64,000 nt of DNA from NCBI GenBank assembly GCA_022113835.1, contig JAILWY010000021.1, positions 7,006,001 through 7,070,000 on the forward strand. The letters are read 5' to 3'. This stretch comes from Atopsyche davidsoni (lineage: Eukaryota; Arthropoda; Insecta; Trichoptera; Hydrobiosidae). Numbering within the stretch: the stretch's first letter is position 1; each line of letters begins with the position of its first letter. The translations under genes and the position numbers were made by a program. Below the pieces are notes generated by a model, which saw nothing but the letters and a program-made list of their open reading frames with translations, was not told the DNA's origin and searched no databases. This document shows, piece by piece, positions 47,671 through 60,678 of the stretch.

Positions 47671-47811
47671 TCAGCGTATTAAACAAATGTAAATCTCCAA
47701 AGCAGTCAAATGCCAAAATATCATATCATCCCTTGCTCCACCCGACCGGAGGCAATCGCGGGGTCCGCTAAGGGTGCCGGTCACGTCCGGGACTTCCCCG
47801 TCGTAATTCAT
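47671..47811 (-). CDS. Short ORF in a CpG-rich island, unknown
   Basis: The minus strand codes 46 residues starting MNYDGEVPDVTGTLSGPRDC and ending in TGA. The first half is in a strongly GC-rich island (47735-47875); the second half (IFWHLTALEIYICLIR) is in AT-rich DNA. A plus-strand frame (47710-47898) is open over the same island. Probably a mobile-element fragment; a real small protein cannot be excluded. Confidence 0.25.
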   Translation of the reverse strand: MNYDGEVPDVTGTLSGPRDCLRSGGARDDMIFWHLTALEIYICLIR

Positions 47812-47899
47812 TTCCGCTTATCTTTACCGACGACGTTTCCTCTCGTAGCCCTCGGGATGTTGACACCCTTACGTATTTTTTTTTCATATAAAAATTGAG

Positions 47900-50800
47900 C
47901 TGATTCTGAGACATTTTTATTTCATGCGAATAGTGATGGATGACAATTCATGGAATTTATTTCTTGTGAACATGAAACAAGTTTTTTTTAGCTCAGTATT
48001 GTTGATTGCCTCATAGAAAGTGGGGCTCAAGAATTAAATATACATTATTTAATTCTGTAAAATATTCTTCGCTTTTTACTTATCTAGAGATTCCTCGTTT
48101 AGATTATCTGATCTACAACGTCTCCTGTTTATAATGTAATAAAACGAAAACCTACTTTCGCTTATAGCTGTTTTAAGTATTTTTAAAGTCTGTTTGAATT
48201 CATAAAATAATACTGCACTCCAGATGGTGCGAGTGTGAATTTTACAGTCAACAAGTTGAAACGCGAAATAACCCCTGAAACACATTTTGTTTGCTTCAAA
48301 TGTCTTTTTATTTTCTTTCGAAGTCGTAACGTTAAAGTTTAATCGTTGAAATAAGTACAATTTAACAAAAAAATATTGAACTTCGTAGAAAAGTATTACA
48401 AGCACGTACTAAAACAAATTATTTTTATTTATCAAATTAGATTCATAAGTGTTTTAATTATCGTGTGCTTTTGGTGATATTTTGAATACTCAAGTCCAAT
48501 GATGTTTTGGACAAACTCAGTTAAAAAAAAAAAAATTTAAACGAATAATCAATGCTTATTTTTCTAGTATGCTGTTTTCTCCTCCTTAAACATGTACAAA
48601 GTGATTGCAAAGTCTTCAAATAAAAGTTTATAAAAATAAATAGAAAAATAATGATACCGTCTGCAAAAGTAATTATTTTAACGTGTTTCTCTGCATTTGT
48701 ATAGGTACAGCGCCTTTTACAAAGCAAGTGGATTATCTGAAATTTTACCTACGGTCTGAAACATAATTTATATTTCTGAAACTACGTTATTTTCCAATGT
48801 CTGTCAAATTAGGGTCATTCACGTACAATAACAACAACAAAACACGTGAAAGAGGCTGTAATTTTTAAGCGTTAAATCCGCTAAAGCATTTCAGATAAAA
48901 TATGTGACGGTTTTTTTAATCTCTCTCGTAAATTCTTGGCGTTATCACAACGAGGGTTGGAGCGTTTTGACACAGGGTCGGGGGGACGGGCGTGAAACAA
49001 TCGATGTGAAAAGTACACGGTGATTCAAAACACAGAGGGTTTCAAAAATATAAGAGACACTGATCTCTTATGTCTCTTTTTTTGTCATGTTAAGAATATA
49101 GCCGCATAAACGCATATTTATTTTTTTATTAAATTTTCAAGTATGACGTATTACTAGATGTAAACATAACAATCCCGTTTAATTAAAACATACTTAAGGG
49201 TCTAGGTCCCATAATCGAGTTTTTTTGATAATTTTCTGGTTCGTTTTGCGAAAAATGGACTGCACCAATCAAAAATATTTAAATGCAAAAAGTTTGATAC
49301 ATTCCTTCTTCCGAACACGATTTATTTTTATTTCTTATAAATTTACTATCAATATGATAAATATGTGTTTTTCCGATTAAAGTGTAGGAATTTGGAGATT
49401 CGTCTGGTACATTTTCCAAGAATCCTAAACGTTTAAAAGTCTTTTTTTCAATTGGAATTAAAAGATTAAATATAAACCATGTGCGTCTTATTAATTTAAA
49501 AAAAAAAAAAAAAAAATCTTTAACAAACTTTGGTTTTGAAAAGTTGTCATTTTATCCAATTTTTCAACATCTTCAAGATTTTATTTTACTCTGAAAATGG
49601 ACGTTAATTAAATAATATAAAATAGATAAATATAATTTATAGTTTTTCAATACTTTTTAAAAAAATCAACTCTCGATATACAAAAATAAAGTGACAATTA
49701 AATTAATTAAATGACATGATTTCGCCAGGCAATGGACTGCCTTAACAATGCCATAATAGTTGCATCTGAATACATAACTTCAAGTACGTTTTTAATAATA
49801 ATGATTACTGAATATTTAACCAATCTGCGTTTTTGACTGCAATCTGCGTTTCAAACAGGTTTTGTGTTTATTAATTGTGTTTTCGCGTCAACAGTTCGTA
49901 CACGAAACGATGAAATAAAATGGTGAAATATTTTTTTATAATTTTTTAGGTGAAACCTTATACTACTGAAAAAAAAACCATGGATTTTTTTGGTCGTTTC
50001 GCGTGTAAATTTTCACAGAAATGCTGGTTTTGAGTGTTTGTTGTCAACATACGTACCTTTAGAATGTTCCAGCTCATTGTGCTCTCACCTAACAATAATA
50101 ACCCGACAGGCTTCTCTGTGTTTGCGTGTATTTTAATCCACGCCCGAAGTTAAGATATCGTCTGAAACTGAATACTTTTCATGGAGCGTGGTTTTTCATA
50201 CCATATCGTTTGCACAATAACTCAAAACGATTTATTTCAGAGATGATCGCTTATTTCTTATTTTCATTTATAACAAATTTAATATGAAACGTTTGGAAAA
50301 CTCAAATCTCTTTTTTGAAGAAACTAAAGTGACTCGTCTAGTAAATCTTGGATGGAGTATTTTTTTAACATATAATGTAAATATCAATCTTTAATATAAT
50401 ACACATTAAAAAGCTGAACCTCAAAGATACATTTTTAGCAAAGCATTTTACTTTAAATTATTGTACGACGAAGTGCTTTTATAAACACAATTATTTCTTA
50501 ATTTGATTTTTTCAATATCCTTGTGTAAAAACACATAAAACCTTTATCATTATTAAACGACGGCAAGATTAATTTAGCGTACTTAATTATAAAAATACTT
50601 CTCAAACAAGGTTGATCTGATTAATGAAACATAATATGAAAGTATTGTCTTACTGAAAAAAATAAAAACATCGCTGAAATTGAAATGTAACGACATCGCA
50701 ATACAGTCGTTTTATTAAGCAAAACTTATTGGATTGAGATTTATTATTAAAAGTTGACTCTGAAAGGTGCTCCTTTAATGGTATTGTAATTTGTAAAAAA

Positions 50801-51860
50801 CTTTTATGAAAATCACGTACAGTGAAGCAATATAGCAACATTTAAATTTGTTTCTGATAAAAGCATGGTTTTCCTGAAAGTTTATTACTCAGATTTTAAT
50901 TTTAAATCAAACAAAAGCGTTTTCTTTCCGTCAAAAACTTTTATTTCAAATTTTTTGTTGATACAAACGGGAAATGGCCATGACAGCTTATGTCTAAATA
51001 TTTTTACTGTAACTGATTTCATTGATGCAGAGAGGTAAAAAAAAGGATTGCTTTAACCTGTCCGAAAAATTTCTCATTCAAAGTTATTTCGCTTAAATAA
51101 AAACATAACCCTAGCGAAGAATTAATATTTAATGAGAAAAAGCGTGTATATGCAATACATGTTACGCTGTTTGATAAAATAAATCGTTCAGTCTTACAAC
51201 AATAAAAAAATAAAATTGCTAAAATAAATCATAAAATAATATTTGGAGGCATCCGATTCAATGCACTTTGCGTATCGGTTTATTTTGAAAAATAATTAAG
51301 AAATAAAATACGTCTGGTTTTTTTACACGTACCGAGGTGAATTTAGAAATTATATTTTCAGAAAAAAACAACTTATCCAGATAAATATTTTTTCCTAATT
51401 TTGTGATATTGTGGCAACATTTTAATTATTACATATCTTAATTGGAATATCACAATTTATATCTAATTATATAATCCATATTTTTTTCTCACAAAAGCTA
51501 CATTATATACAAACGTGTTTCACTTCAGCGTTTTTTGTAAGCACTCAAGTAAGAGACAATTTAAAGAAAGCTTTATATTTTTTGCTCAGCTCGCTTGTGA
51601 ACATTTTATGAAAAATCTATAAAGAACTAAACTATCGAAACGACTTCTAGATTTTCTTTTATTTCTTCGAAGCTATACTTGAATTTATATCGTTAAAACA
51701 GAAGCAAGGGTTATTTTTAATACCCATAAAGTCAACACTGCACATCTTTCTTTATGCTCCGTGAAACAGAAAATATTAAGCAGTGTAAATACACATTTTA
51801 TTTACTAATATTTCATGAATTTTTTTTTCTATTTGAAGTGTTTATTTACAACTATTTTTT
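47900..51860. other. AT-rich DNA, nothing supported
   Basis: ORFs such as the minus-strand frame at 48076-48405 lack a convincing start, splice sites and protein-like composition. A long A-run lies near 49498-49516. A small GC-rich patch occurs at 48955-49030. Confidence 0.5.
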
Positions 51861-51864
51861 TAAT

Positions 51865-51974
51865 ATGTTATCACAAACAATAATTTCTATCATTGTGGAA
51901 GAAGTGATCAAACGCCATTGCAACGAGCCAGAGAGAATTGTCGAACTGCTACCAGTCGACTCTCGCGGCATGGC
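51865..51974 (+). CDS. Candidate first exon of an unrecognised gene
   Basis: ATG at 51865 opens MLSQTIISIIVEEVIKRHCN, then EPERIVELLPVDSRGM and two bases, ending at a donor GC/GTAAAT in phase 2. From 51895 on, composition is GC-richer and clearly protein-like. The exon joins in phase to 54092-54189 via an Ala codon (GC/G). The frame would otherwise stop at once (TAA at 51976-51978). Start choice is tentative; a longer frame begins upstream at 51754. Family not recognised. Confidence 0.4.
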
Positions 51975-53008
51975 GTAAATGTACTTTATTTATAAATTAA
52001 ATTTATTTACATGTGATTCCTTTTTTTTATGATATATACTGTGATTGTGCCGCTTGTGAAGAATTTTAGTGAAAACCCCAAGTATTTTTGAATTCCACGT
52101 GAGTACCTACTGCCTTTCATTGCCGCCTAAGAATACCATGATGTGATTAATGACACATCAATGCTTATAACAATTATTGAGAACTTCATTTTATCCGAAG
52201 CAAAATGAATTCTGATGTATTGAATCAGTGGAAATCAAAATCATTTCAGATATCAAAAGTAATTTCTCGAACCATATACATTTACCTTCGTTAAAGATTT
52301 TACCTAGCCTTGTCGTATTCAAAGGTAGGCAATATATTGTGTAAATAAATCATGACGCATTTTAATATATTTTACTTCGAATGCAACGTTCAATAAAATG
52401 GGCGGCCCATTTTTGTAACAAAGTAACAATAATTTTATTATGCATTAGAAATGAATTGCGATTTAAATAAAGCATTCATAATGTCAATAACAGTGTCATT
52501 AAAATATAGAAATACCCACATAAAAATGAATAAATTTTAATTTTACCTTTGAATAGCATCGTACAAGATCATTATGAAATAAATAAAAAATTATTACAAA
52601 TTTTTTTTGTTGTTTCTTTATTACTTTGGCTACCAGAAATGGACTCAAATGTACAGACCAACATAACAGGCATAACATAAAATCATACCTACTTGAATGT
52701 TACAAATCATACCAACAAAATGTCACAAATTATCTTCGGATTCACTTTTGAGTCTAGTACTCTACAAAATGCAGTCGACATATATTTTTGAAACAAACCA
52801 CAAATTATTTTATATTGTATTTTATAGATCGATAAAAAAAATCACAAAAAACGAAACACAGTCTCACTTAACGGGTATTTCTTTTCAGCCTGCGTTTTAA
52901 TATCAACCGTCCTTGTACTCATTTTATTCCAGCCTTCCATCCCGATCATTAGACACAAACAACTTCATGAACATTTAAAAGGGAATCACCGCGCTAATAT
53001 ACAAGACG

Positions 53009-53089
53009 ATGGACCCCAAGGAGCATCATCTTCTTGAAATGTCATTGTCAAAAAGAAATATTTTTGCTCATTTTCGATGCGATGTCTGA
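53009..53089 (+). other. Short coding-style ORF (26 codons)
   Basis: ATG GAC CCC AAG GAG opens MDPKEHHLLEMSLSKRNIFA and stops at TGA 53087-53089. The first ten codons are GC-richer than the flanks. Lying inside the intron of the 51865-54189 model, it could be an alternative exon or a repeat piece. Confidence 0.2.
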
Positions 53090-54091
53090 TTCAGCGGTAA
53101 ACTTTTCACTAAAAAATATTCAATATATTCCTCTGAAAAATATTCAATATTTTCAGCAAAGAGGTGAGTGCAATTGTACAATCTTTCTTTTTCTATTTTA
53201 TTTCATGATTTTGATTCATATCTTCTATAAGTGAAAATAAAGGTATCTGAAATCATATCCAATCCACCTGACGCCATAGCCAATTGCCATCTTAGTTTTT
53301 GCATTATAATAAACCCAAAAGCATGTTTCAGTTTTAATGTCTTTTAATTTTTAAGTCTCACTGTATTTTTAGTTGATTTTATTTGCTTCCAATAAAAGGT
53401 GAAAAGATTAAATGTGATATTAAAAAAAAAAAAATAGTTATTAATGGTGGAGGTAACTTCTGTGAAAAAGTTTTGATAAAAATGTTTTTTTATTTTCAAT
53501 GTATACTTAAAACTAATAGTATCATAAAACAATAGAAGTTGTTTTTATAACTGAATTCAGTTTTTTTGTAATTATTTTTAAAACCATTTTCATTTTTAAA
53601 ACAACGTCAAAAACACTCAAATAAATAAAATTTATAAAAGAATCTAAAAAAATTAAGCTTTTAGAAATTTCACTCATTGTAACACCCTTAATAAAAACCC
53701 AACCAATGACTTTTTAACGTTGACTTTTTTTATTCAGTACATTAACATTGTTACAATATATTTTATGACACGCTGTATTTTTTAATAAATTTAAAAAATA
53801 ATAATAATAGCGTTTCAACGTATTTTGTTTATTTATAAAAATAAAGTAAAATAATTGATAAAGGAATATCCCAAAATTATATTTTAAAATACACATATTA
53901 TTAAAAAAAACCTCTAAGAGAAACTTTAATAACTATTGTAAATTCCTAATTAAAAAAATTAATGCAAGATGATATTGCTTTTAGATTCAATATCTATGAA
54001 ACGTAGCACATGTTTTTTTTTTCTCCTAGTAAAATTAGTTATAATATTAAACATGGCTTTGCGTGGTTGATTAATTTTTCTGAATTTTCAG

Positions 54092-54189
54092 GCTCAATTA
54101 CACCCCTTTAAACAAGATTCCTGCATTAGACAGACGCATTGTCCTCCCCTTGCAAAGAGAGCTGAGAATGTCGGAGCATGAAACAGACA
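54092..54189 (+). CDS. Candidate second exon of the same gene
   Basis: The acceptor CTGAATTTTCAG and the strong donor CA/GTAAGT bound 98 bases. With one leading base, the only fully open frame reads LNYTPLNKIPALDRRIVLPL, then QRELRMSEHETD, leaving in phase 1. Good splice signals, protein-like composition and phase agreement with 51865-51974 support an exon. No third exon with matching phase was identified before the window end. Function unknown. Confidence 0.5.
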
Positions 54190-54872
54190 GTAAGTAAGTA
54201 CATATATAATATTATATACTTGATTAAGTGGTTTACCTCGCCGAGACAACTCGTTTACCTAACATTTGCTTTTAAATACCAGAAATAAGCCAAGAAAAGT
54301 ATGAATACGACACGTCATTCACGAGGCTTGAATAAAAAAAAAATCCATGTTTACTCTAAGATTGAGTTTTCCAAAATGTTACTAGTACGTAAAAAAAATG
54401 AACTTACTAACATCTAAAAACAAAGATAAATTGATCATTTACTGTTTTGTAGATATAGAAGTTTCTACATTCCTCTATATGAAAATGATTTATGTTGTAA
54501 ATATTATAAGTTAAAATATATATTTTATGCAATTTTAAGAACTTGTTTAAAGAACTCAATTTCTGAAATAGCCTCACTCAAAATGATTTGAAACTGATCC
54601 CTAGAGGCTACAAGTACTAAGTCTATCTCATATATGTGATATCAGTTTTTCTCTATTCACAAAATTTATATTTTAAGTTTTTTTGATCAAATATCTACAA
54701 TATTAACCTATTTCCAAATGATTTTATTTTATGCTTTTTCTAATATTTTTCTAATACAAAAAGATCGGTAACAGTAATAGTACTTTTTACTAAAACAGAG
54801 TTCATCGCTTCCATCAACCAAGATGTTGGCTTCATGAAAACTGTAACTTCTATGCTTCCGTCATAATTTTCA

Positions 54873-54930
54873 GAGGTCGATTGGTTTGTACTACCGATTA
54901 TCAATCGCGAGGTTATGGGTTCAATATATA
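54873..54930 (+). repeat. tRNA-derived SINE head, degenerate
   Basis: GAGGTCGATTGGTTTGTACT resembles a pol III A-box region, followed by ACCGATTATCAATCGCGAGG and TTATGGGTTCAATA, which resembles an anticodon stem, then a B box (GGTTCAA). The order and spacing fit a tRNA-derived SINE 5' part. The B box is incomplete. Confidence 0.4.
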
Positions 54931-56334
54931 TTAATAAATTTTGACACGAGTGAAACTCTTTTTAGATTTATATGTCAGTTTTTGTATATAAAAATAATTT
55001 TCAACTAAAGTAAAACTAATAAAAAATAAACCACGTTGCTTAATTTTTATATAGCCTTAAAGATTTATTGTACACGGTGTGCATAAATAACGTAGACGTT
55101 TTGTTGAAGAAATTTATAATCGCATTATATTCCGGCGCCTGACATTTTCGCCACATGACTCACAATACCAAAATAATACTTTGAAGTTATCTGAGCGAAA
55201 TAACATTTTTCATGATCTAATTATTTGTTCATTTTTTTATATTTAAATATGCCTTTTATGTATCCAATATGTTTTATTATAAAAGATTTACGTATGAAAC
55301 AACTAAAAAATCTAAAAACCCTAAATTTTAATAGAAGTTCAATTGGATAGAACGGCTGGTAGCAGTATCCACAAAAGATGGGGTTTGTATTTTTTCATTC
55401 TTTTAGGTGTTTAAAAAATAGTGTGTTAAAAATACATTGAACCTAATTTATTAAATACAGTTTCTTTGATCAAACATTTTTTAAATCAGTATAAGCACCT
55501 GTGGTCATAAAAATACAAGTAAACGCAATTAGGGAAATATTTTTTTATTCATATTTTGCAATGAAGTTTATAATTTCGTAAATTAAATATTCAGATTCGT
55601 TGGAGTGAATACCATTGCTATATTATTCATGGAAATTTCACATGTACAAGAATTTCGTACTGAACATTGAATGTTACTTAAATAAATAAAACCGTCGCAT
55701 TAACAGTTAGTTCACGCTGAGAGCTTTGCGATAATTTACTTTGCAGAATGAATTTAAAGAAAGAGTATTTAAACAGAATTCAGAATTCAACCGGAAGTAT
55801 TTAAATTTGCTCACTGGTAATTTTTTTAAGCGGTTAAAACCCTTTTATATTAAGAAAATAAAAAGAGCTTCAAAGAAAGGTTTAAAAGTGTTTCAAAAAC
55901 AAATTTAAAAAACTGAACCATATGGCAATCAAACGAACCCCGGAAAAGAAATTAGAAGCATTAGCTCTTACAAAGATAATTTTTTATATATTTTTATTTT
56001 GAGCAGGTATCGAATAAAATTATTTTTTTATGTTTAATTTATAACATTTGACAATTAGATGATTGTTTTAAAACAATTTTCTTTTAAAGGCAAATTTATG
56101 CAACATTTTCTCTTGAGTAATTTTCTTAGTATATTAAGTATTGGTATAATACCTTGATTATTATATATATACTGTGCTGGTAGCACATATTTTTACATAT
56201 ATGAAATAACAGCACATGCTGGAGTATATTCGATCGATTTAATTTAGGACGAAGGCAAAGTGCGTGCAGACAGCTTGGTGGGTAATTATTAGTTATTATT
56301 ATTATTGGAAACCTAAATAAGTAACGTTTGAAAA
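54931..56334. other. AT-rich DNA, nothing recognised
   Basis: No splice-bounded coding block and no strong repeat structure were seen. Confidence 0.5.
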
Positions 56335-56417
56335 ATGTCTGCCTGGCTTGAAATGAAAGCGGAAAAGATAGGCGAAGTTTCAGAAAAAAATCTGTCTTCA
56401 GAAAATTGTTGCCAAAG
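56335..56417 (+). CDS. Candidate exon with start codon, unknown gene
   Basis: ATG in good context (GAAAAATG) opens MSAWLEMKAEKIGEVSEKNL, then SSENCCQ and two bases, ending at AAAG/GTACTA in phase 2. A 142-base AT-rich intron would end at ATGTTTCAG (56559). The joined frame continues RQMLLNI, then a TAA at 56582-56584, then a 66-codon open frame. The peptide is charged and natural-looking. Either a 35-residue product or the start of a broken gene. Confidence 0.35.
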
Positions 56418-56559
56418 GTACTAAGAAAATTAATTAATTAAATTACCATGAATTGGAATATTTAGTAGAGAAATTAAATTTATATTTGTACATAACTAGA
56501 AAGTAATTTAAACTGTTAAGGAGATAAAATAATTATTTGATCTTCCAATAATGTTTCAG

Positions 56560-56785
56560 CCGGCAAATGCTATTAAATATTTAACGAGACTCTCGTAATC
56601 AGTCACTTGGTGAAAAATTAAACAACAGGTTATTACAAGGCTTTACATTGTCAATTAATGTTATAAATATAATCAGCGAGCAACCATCTGGAAAACTCGA
56701 TTCGCTTTGTAGCGGCGGAATTATTCCTCCATCGAACATTTCAGATTACGTTTGGTTGCAGACACGCGGAGGTGGTTTAAAATAA
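56560..56785 (+). pseudogene. Open frame broken by one stop, unknown protein
   Basis: After the acceptor at 56559 the frame shared with 56335-56417 runs seven codons, meets TAA (56582-56584), then stays open for 66 codons: RDSRNQSLGEKLNNRLLQGF, further on SEQPSGKLDSLCSGGIIPPS and ending TRGGGLK before TAA at 56783-56785. Composition of the second half (56690-56780) is GC-richer and protein-like. It has no ATG of its own, so as it stands it needs read-through, another splice form or a lost start. A pseudogene is the simplest reading. Confidence 0.35.
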
Positions 56786-58679
56786 ATAGTGGTAAAAAAA
56801 TTACAAATATATATATATTTTTTAAATAATACATGTATATATTTTTTTTATACGAATATTTTTAATTTCCTCGGTGAGATAACATATGTTAGTCAGCAGT
56901 TTGCATGATCTTGGGATCTCTCGGGTGTTATTCTACGTGGAATTTTTACTTGACTTTTGGTCTCGATACTGGGACTACCTTAAGAGATTTGAACATAACA
57001 TAAAAATTAACTTGATCATCAAGTAAAATCGGCCAACAAATCCAACGACCACATTTCTTAATTTATTTATTGTAGCTTATTTTTGTAATATCATTTAATG
57101 AATCTGTACTTGAAAATTTTGTATCTCTAAATGTATTATACGTTTATTGGTACTGAAGCTCGTGAACTTTCTGAAATCCTAAGTAATAATTTTCTTAACC
57201 CATCTCCATTTTACTTTCAAAACTTGTACTAAGTTTTATAGGAATTTGTTTTTGTTACCGCTCAACAAGTGATCGCAACTTAACAATGATTTTAAATTAC
57301 AAATATTTGCAATGCAAAGAGTTGAAAAGAGTCTGAAATGTAGCTGCAATATTTATAATATTTAACGTTTTAATATTTCAGTGTTGTGATTTTCAAACAT
57401 TTTGAATTGATTTAAATTCCTTGGTATAAAATGTTTCAAAATATAAAATTCACCGATTTATTTTATTAGTTATAATTTCAATTAACTCCAAGCAAGTGCA
57501 ATATAACCTTTAATACTAACGCTTGTTACATCGTATAATAGGTTTCACTGTTTTCATTGATTTTTAAAATGAGTTCCCGAGCACACTATATTAATGACTG
57601 CTTTAGAAACCTAGTTTTGAGTTATTGTTGTAATCAAGAGATTTTATGTTTTTTTATTCTTTGCAATGTGAACAGAATTATTGTTCACTTGTAAAATGAA
57701 TCATTCTTCAAGTACTTTTCTTCTGCAAAATAAGAAATACGAATCAACAATTCTACATAAATTCCGACCAGTTCTTGACATCAAAAAAAAAATTACAACA
57801 CGTAATATTTTCTTTTAAAAGTTGAATTAAATTTCCGATTCAAACTGTTCTTATTACTAAGTAATACGTTTTTAAAATAATTTAAAACATTATGGTATAT
57901 TTGAAATGTGCCTTTGGCTTTAAATTTAAATATTTTTTAACTGAAATACTATGGCCATAAAACAATTCATGATTATATAAGCAGGGCGAAAAATACTTTG
58001 AATTCGAGCTTACCACGATTTTATAGTTCAAATTTGAACATGTACTAATAAATCCACATATTTAATTATACAACTGTTTTGATGTCTCGCGCTTAAGAAA
58101 TTTGTGCTTAATTTGGTTCATTAGTTCAAATGATAGACGTCTCGAGAGAAATTGAATTACATTAAACAACTGACAGAGCGTCTTCATTAAGAGAAGAATA
58201 TCCCACCTTAAAATTTTCACTAACGTTTTACGATTCAGAGTTATATTTAATTGAATCTAAGAGTAGATAACATAGTTGTATAGGGACATATTCAAGAAGC
58301 CTGTGGAACGTTAGCAGGCCATTGATTAAACCATTTGTTAAGAGATAGCCATAAATTATTTCAAATCAACAATTGCTTTAGAAAAATATCTGGTGTGACT
58401 TCACAAATTATAGCGCATAAATATGACATAATAACGTAACTTATGAACAAATTTATAACTTAACAAAGTCTCAGATTTATACTTGTAAATCTTAATTTCT
58501 TCAAAAAGTTTTTTGACTTCCCTCAGTTCTTATGAAATAATACTTTGTTATTGATAGATAATAATTGCTGAAGGTCAAGTTAATCGGCTCATATATATTT
58601 TATGATAATTATAAATTAAATTGAAGGCATTTATTGAACATCTCATTTATGTGAATGCTGGGACAGGCTTTTAGTTTTA

Positions 58680-58784
58680 ATGGACCTTCCGGCACGCTGC
58701 ATCCTGTTTGTTTTGAGTAATTACATAGTTTCTGAAAATGTAAAAAAGTTCTCAGAGTGTGAATTTGATATTACTTTTTTTTAA
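58680..58784 (+). other. Short ORF of 34 codons
   Basis: ATG GAC CTT CCG opens MDLPARCILFVLSNYIVSEN and ends in TAA at 58782-58784. The first third is GC-richer. No splice site or promoter is clear; it could be a repeat fragment or chance. Confidence 0.2.
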
Positions 58785-59637
58785 TTTGATAAAGCTTTTA
58801 GAAAAAAAATTATGCCTTGTAAAATTTTCGATTAAATAAACAAGACACTGCAAATGAACGAATGCGACACTTCATACACAGTTGCGGTGAAATAATATAA
58901 GAACTACACTTTTAGCACTTTAGAGAGAGGAAATTTGTAAGGTCCGTAGAGAAATCCCAAACTCTGACAGCTGAGACAAACAAATTGAATATTCTCTAAG
59001 CAATTCACAGTAAAAGAAATGTAAAAATATTCACACAATAAAAATAGCCTACGAATGATTTGATTTTCTGGCGTTGTGTGTAATTGGGAAGTGTTTTGAC
59101 TTTAACTATCTGTCAATATTTAACTTTCCATTAAACAAAATATTCAATAAATATATGAAACATTCACTACTTATTACCCAATTTAAGAAAACAATACACC
59201 TGTAACATTTACACCATTTATATGACTATACACGTTGATTGTGATTACTGATATATTGATTTATCTTCAACTGTGGAAGAAAATACAGCTAAGTGATATC
59301 TTTTTATTCCATTTCTTACCAGTAATCAAAATAAGAAGAGTCTTTGTTTTATCTGCCCAAACTAAGATCTCATACTATATTTACTCTGCTATTAATATTA
59401 CTGTCAGGTGCTATTAATACATAGCACACCTAAGGTTAAAATGATTACGTTCTTGGGTGCTTTCCAAATGTAGGTGTATCAAAGGATCAGGGTTTAACTA
59501 TTGCTATTTAAAGAAATACTCGAAGTAATTAATGAAGGAGAAGAAATAAATACTACCATACAAATAAGAGAGATTATTTTCGTGATTTTTCTTAAAAGAG
59601 TCGAAGAAACATGGTTGGCAATAGTCTCGTCCATTTA

Positions 59638-59653
59638 GCCATTTATAAATGGC
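59638..59653. other. 16-base perfect palindrome
   Basis: GCCATTTATAAATGGC is its own reverse complement. It lies in a 25-codon ORF (MVGNSLVHLAIYKWPKVVND) that I do not regard as a gene. Confidence 0.6.
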
Positions 59654-60130
59654 CAAAGGTGGTCAATGACCATCGTAAAACTATTTAACGTCTATGAAAG
59701 GCCCTGTATTATTATAAAATATGTTTTCGGATAATTGAAATATTATTTTAATCTGTTATGAATTTAGGCTTTTAAAAAATACTCCCAAAAATAGAAACGT
59801 AGTAATTGTACCTAAACTAAATAATTCGCTAAGAGACAAAGGTCCACGCGGCTATGGAAAATTACTTTTAGTTGATGTTTCATATTTGACTAGAAAAACA
59901 ATTATTTTTTAAACGAAAACAATGTAAAACCGAGACTCTTAGAGATCATGCATATTGTAGCTCTTCGCCATGGTAATTTTATTATTCAATGAATTTTAAG
60001 CCTTGTTTACTCAAACCTCCATAAGAATCTCGCCATCGTATCTCCAAGGCACACTTTTCAGAACTGCTGATTTTTTGCTCACTGAAATAAGTTTACGAGT
60101 AAGAACTTTCAAAACATATAACTTGCTTTG

Positions 60131-60177
60131 AAAAATTACCACTCTGAAAAATTGATTTTTTCAGAGTGGTAATTTTT
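60131..60177. repeat. Perfect 21-bp inverted repeat with 5-base loop
   Basis: AAAAATTACCACTCTGAAAA plus one A (60131-60151) and its exact reverse complement (60157-60177) flank the loop TTGAT. The arms are identical, which implies a recent origin or constraint. It may be a fold-back element end or a small structured transcript. Confidence 0.9.
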
Positions 60178-60636
60178 TAGATAAATTGTAGATTAGAGAT
60201 TTCTGAAGAGTTTTTTTTTATCTTAAAAAGAAGCTCATTTCAAATAATATTTTTTACTAAACCATGCTCAATCTTTTAAAATTTGTTAATATTAAATCAA
60301 TTATTTATCCATTTCAGTCCATTTGATACAAAGATTTGAAAATTGTAAGTTCAATAATCTGATATTTTAATTCAGACTAGCAGCTATTTCATCATTTATA
60401 GTCATTCAAAAAAGCCTTAAAGTTGATCAACTTTTTAGTTACATTTAAAATGTCTACAAAATAACCGTTTTTTAAGCTCATAAAGAAACTAAATCGTTTT
60501 AAATTGATAAATTAAGAAATAGCGATTGTTGCAAAAGCATATCGTAATATTATACTTTAAGTTTTATTATTATAATAAATAAAATCATTTCGTAGACATA
60601 TCAACACCGTTTTGCAAGTGCGCGAAAGAGAATCCA

Positions 60637-60678
60637 CACGTGTTAAGTATTATAATCGTTTATTATAATTGCCACGTG
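60637..60678. promoter_or_regulatory. Pair of CACGTG E-boxes
   Basis: CACGTG occurs at 60637-60642 and again at 60673-60678, in the related contexts CACACGTGTTA and CCACGTGTAAA. Tandem E-boxes bind bHLH factors such as the circadian CLOCK/CYCLE pair. No gene start is visible nearby, so function is open. Confidence 0.3.

Noticed and set aside
48076..48405. A 109-residue minus-strand ORF
   Set aside because: No ATG-based start with support, no splice sites, AT-driven residue bias.
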